NCBI GenBank assembly: GCA_001802655.1
Contig: MGZO01000109.1
Coordinates: 12,325 to 19,266, forward strand
Direction of reading: 5' to 3'
Origin: Hydrogenophilales bacterium RIFOXYD1_FULL_62_11
GTDB lineage: Bacteria; Pseudomonadota; Gammaproteobacteria; Burkholderiales; Thiobacillaceae
DNA length: 6,942 nucleotides
Part shown: piece after piece, positions 5,623-6,942 of the stretch
How positions within the stretch are numbered: position 1 is the first letter of the stretch
Layout of the letters: each line of letters begins with the position of its first letter
Notes under the pieces: generated by a model
Database searches by the model: none
Seen by the model: the letters and a program-made list of their open reading frames with translations, nothing else
What the model was told of the DNA's origin: nothing
Made by a program: the position numbers and the translations under genes

Positions 5623-6615
5623 TTATTTGGCAGGCTTCTCGCGCTTGACCGACACGCGCCGCTCGGCGACGTTGACCTCGATCTGTGCACATTGAATGAA
5701 GCGGTGTTTAAGCGCGGGCAAGCTGTTGCGCAGGCTGGCCTGATAAGCCGGATTGATGTTGGCGATGACCACGCCGGAGCCGCGCGGCAGGCGATCCAGC
5801 ACCACGCCCCAAGGGTCGACGATCATGCTGTCGCCGTGGGTTTCACGGCCGGACAGATGGTAGCCGCCCTGCGCCGGGGCAATCACATACGCCAGATTCT
5901 CGATTGCACGCGCGCGGATCAGGGTTTCAAAATGGGCGCGGCCGGTGGTGGCGGTAAACGCAGACGGCACCACGATGATGTCGACATCCGGCATGGCGCG
6001 GTAGAGCTCGGGAAAGCGCAGGTCGTAACAAATCGACAGGCCGATGCGGCCAAACGGGCTGTTGATGACCACAACCGAATCGCCCGGCTCGATCAGCTTG
6101 GCTTCCTGATAATGCTCGTTGCCGAGATCGAGTCCGAACAAATGAATCTTGTCATAGCGCGCGACCTGTTTGCCGCGCTCGTCATACACCAGGCAGCTGT
6201 TGCGCACCTTGTTCGCCACACTGGCCTCCAGCGGCACCGAGCCGCCGATGAGCCAGATGCGGTGCTTTTTTGCCATGCGCGACAAAAACGCCTGGATCGG
6301 GCCGTCGCCTTCGGCCTCGCGTGACTTCACCACTTCGCTGTCTTTCAGCCCCATGATGCAGAAAAACTCCGGCAGAGCGACCAGACGCGCGCCGGCATCG
6401 ACTGCCAGCTCGATGAGCTGCTCGGCCTCGGCCAGGTTTGCCAGCACGTTGGAGCCGGAGGCCATCTGGATGGCCGCCACCCGAACCGTATCTGCCTGCA
6501 GTGCCGATTTTTTGACCTGGGCACCTTTGGGACGCGCCACGCTTGATTTGGCCTGACTGGATTTAGCCGGGCTGGATTTAGCGGGGACAGGTTGAGTGAT
6601 TTTTTTTGTCGTCAT
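5623..6615 (-). CDS. Nitrilase-superfamily carbon-nitrogen hydrolase (Nit1-like, probable deaminated glutathione amidase)
   Basis: Members of this branch hydrolyse small amides. Those closest to Nit1/YbeM repair deaminated glutathione, and this assignment is inferred from overall similarity and the conserved position between yhdP and tldD, as in Pseudomonas. The product has 330 residues. The catalytic domain covers about 44-315, with the triad E83 (LPEFF), K156 (YDKIHLF) and C196 (SICYDLRFPE). Residues 1-43 form an unusual tail rich in Lys, Ser and Ala, with the repeat AKSSPAKSSQAKSS at 12-25; it makes the protein some 45-50 residues longer than I expect for the family. The ATG at 6615 has GGAG 7 bases upstream; an in-frame TTG at 6630 overlies that site and is rejected. 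Gaps are 15 bases to yhdP and 28 to tldD, so one operon is likely. Confidence 0.93.
   Translation of the reverse strand: MTTKKITQPVPAKSSPAKSSQAKSSVARPKGAQVKKSALQADTVRVAAIQMASGSNVLANLAEAEQLIELAVDAGARLVALPEFFCIMGLKDSEVVKSREAEGDGPIQAFLSRMAKKHRIWLIGGSVPLEASVANKVRNSCLVYDERGKQVARYDKIHLFGLDLGNEHYQEAKLIEPGDSVVVINSPFGRIGLSICYDLRFPELYRAMPDVDIIVVPSAFTATTGRAHFETLIRARAIENLAYVIAPAQGGYHLSGRETHGDSMIVDPWGVVLDRLPRGSGVVIANINPAYQASLRNSLPALKHRFIQCAQIEVNVAERRVSVKREKPAK
6542..6586 (-). repeat. Three 15-bp direct repeats in the nitrilase 5' end
   Basis: Read on the plus strand, units start at 6542, 6557 and 6572. The last two differ at one position (CTGGATTTAGCCGGG and CTGGATTTAGCGGGG); the first (CTTGATTTGGCCTGA) is more diverged. 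Being 15 bases, they add five codons each and encode the A-K-S-S-x pattern without shifting the frame. The array lies entirely in the low-complexity tail, outside the catalytic domain. Confidence 0.85.
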
Positions 6616-6630
6616 GTTCAATCTCCACAA

Positions 6631-6942
6631 TCAAGGTTCAGTCGCCTGTGCGTCTGTTTTGTTTTGAGTTTTGGCTAAACGGGTGACCTCGGGATCCTGC
6701 CACGACCCCGTTACCATGAAGCTCTGGCTGCTGGCTTCTTCAATCGGATCGCGCAACAGCTTCTGCGCGGCCAGCACGCCAACGCCTGCCAGTGGTCCGC
6801 CGATCAACGCACTTGCAATCGCCACGCCTTCGGACAATTTCGGAATCACTTTGAGACGCAGTTGCACCGTTTCCTGATTAAGGTCGGCCAACCCTGACAT
6901 CCTGACCGTGGCGGCCGGCCCCTTCATTTTAAAGTCATCGCT
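6631..6942 (-). CDS. yhdP: YhdP family AsmA-like protein, C-terminal 103 residues (partial)
   Basis: YhdP proteins are very long inner-membrane-anchored AsmA-like proteins that span the periplasm and, with TamB and YdbH, move phospholipids to the outer membrane. Only the end is present: the frame is open from the window edge and includes S-D-D-F-K before the MKGPAATVRMSGL segment. The pattern MKGPAA, then an acidic/amidated strand, PKLSEGVAIASALIGGPLAGVGVLAAQKLL and a short polar tail, is the usual C-terminal signature. The internal ATG at 6927 is not the start. The final residues (NKTDAQATEP) are polar and probably disordered. It is the upstream gene of an operon with the nitrilase (15-base gap) and tldD, an arrangement kept in several proteobacteria, where rng often precedes yhdP. 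Confidence 0.85.
   Translation of the reverse strand, partial: SDDFKMKGPAATVRMSGLADLNQETVQLRLKVIPKLSEGVAIASALIGGPLAGVGVLAAQKLLRDPIEEASSQSFMVTGSWQDPEVTRLAKTQNKTDAQATEP

Noticed and set aside
4497..5648. 383-codon open frame antisense to tldD
   Set aside because: It shadows tldD, has no recognisable domain or ribosome binding site, and shows the biased composition expected of antisense frames in GC-rich genes.
5692..6324. 210-codon open frame antisense to the nitrilase gene
   Set aside because: It lies wholly inside a gene with an intact catalytic triad, and its composition is typical of an antisense shadow.

Overview
The window reads as chromosomal DNA of a GC-rich proteobacterium, most likely a betaproteobacterium. 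The reasons are the order glyA-nrdR-ribD, the order yhdP - nitrilase - tldD, the protein sequences themselves, and a dispersed repeat of a kind I recall from beta- and gammaproteobacterial genomes. I cannot name a genus. Almost every gene belongs to a well-known housekeeping family.

Left part, plus strand. After a 249-base intergenic stretch come glyA (serine hydroxymethyltransferase), nrdR (ribonucleotide reductase repressor) and ribD (riboflavin deaminase/reductase). glyA has an extended -10 promoter. A second promoter, pointing left, precedes what looks like the first six codons of a divergent gene cut off by the window edge. The glyA-nrdR gap consists of degenerate 7-base units in two back-to-back arrays, running from the glyA stop codon to the nrdR start codon. 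nrdR and ribD touch (TAAATG).

Middle, about 3139-4121. The next riboflavin genes, often found after ribD, are absent. Instead there is a roughly 220-bp structured repeat that may supply the ribD terminator, then a lower-GC gene of unknown function (197 aa, minus strand). This segment between two conserved gene blocks is the accessory part of the window.

Right part, minus strand. The 3' end of yhdP (AsmA-like envelope protein), a nitrilase-superfamily amidase with an unusual Lys/Ser/Ala-rich N-terminal tail, and tldD (metalloprotease subunit) follow with gaps of 15 and 28 bases, each start having a good ribosome binding site. They form one operon convergent with glyA-nrdR-ribD, and the unknown gene is appended to its 3' end. 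I see no RNA gene, CRISPR array, insertion sequence or phage gene. I found no clearly new system; the best leads are the heptad array, the repeat plus unknown gene, and the repetitive nitrilase tail.
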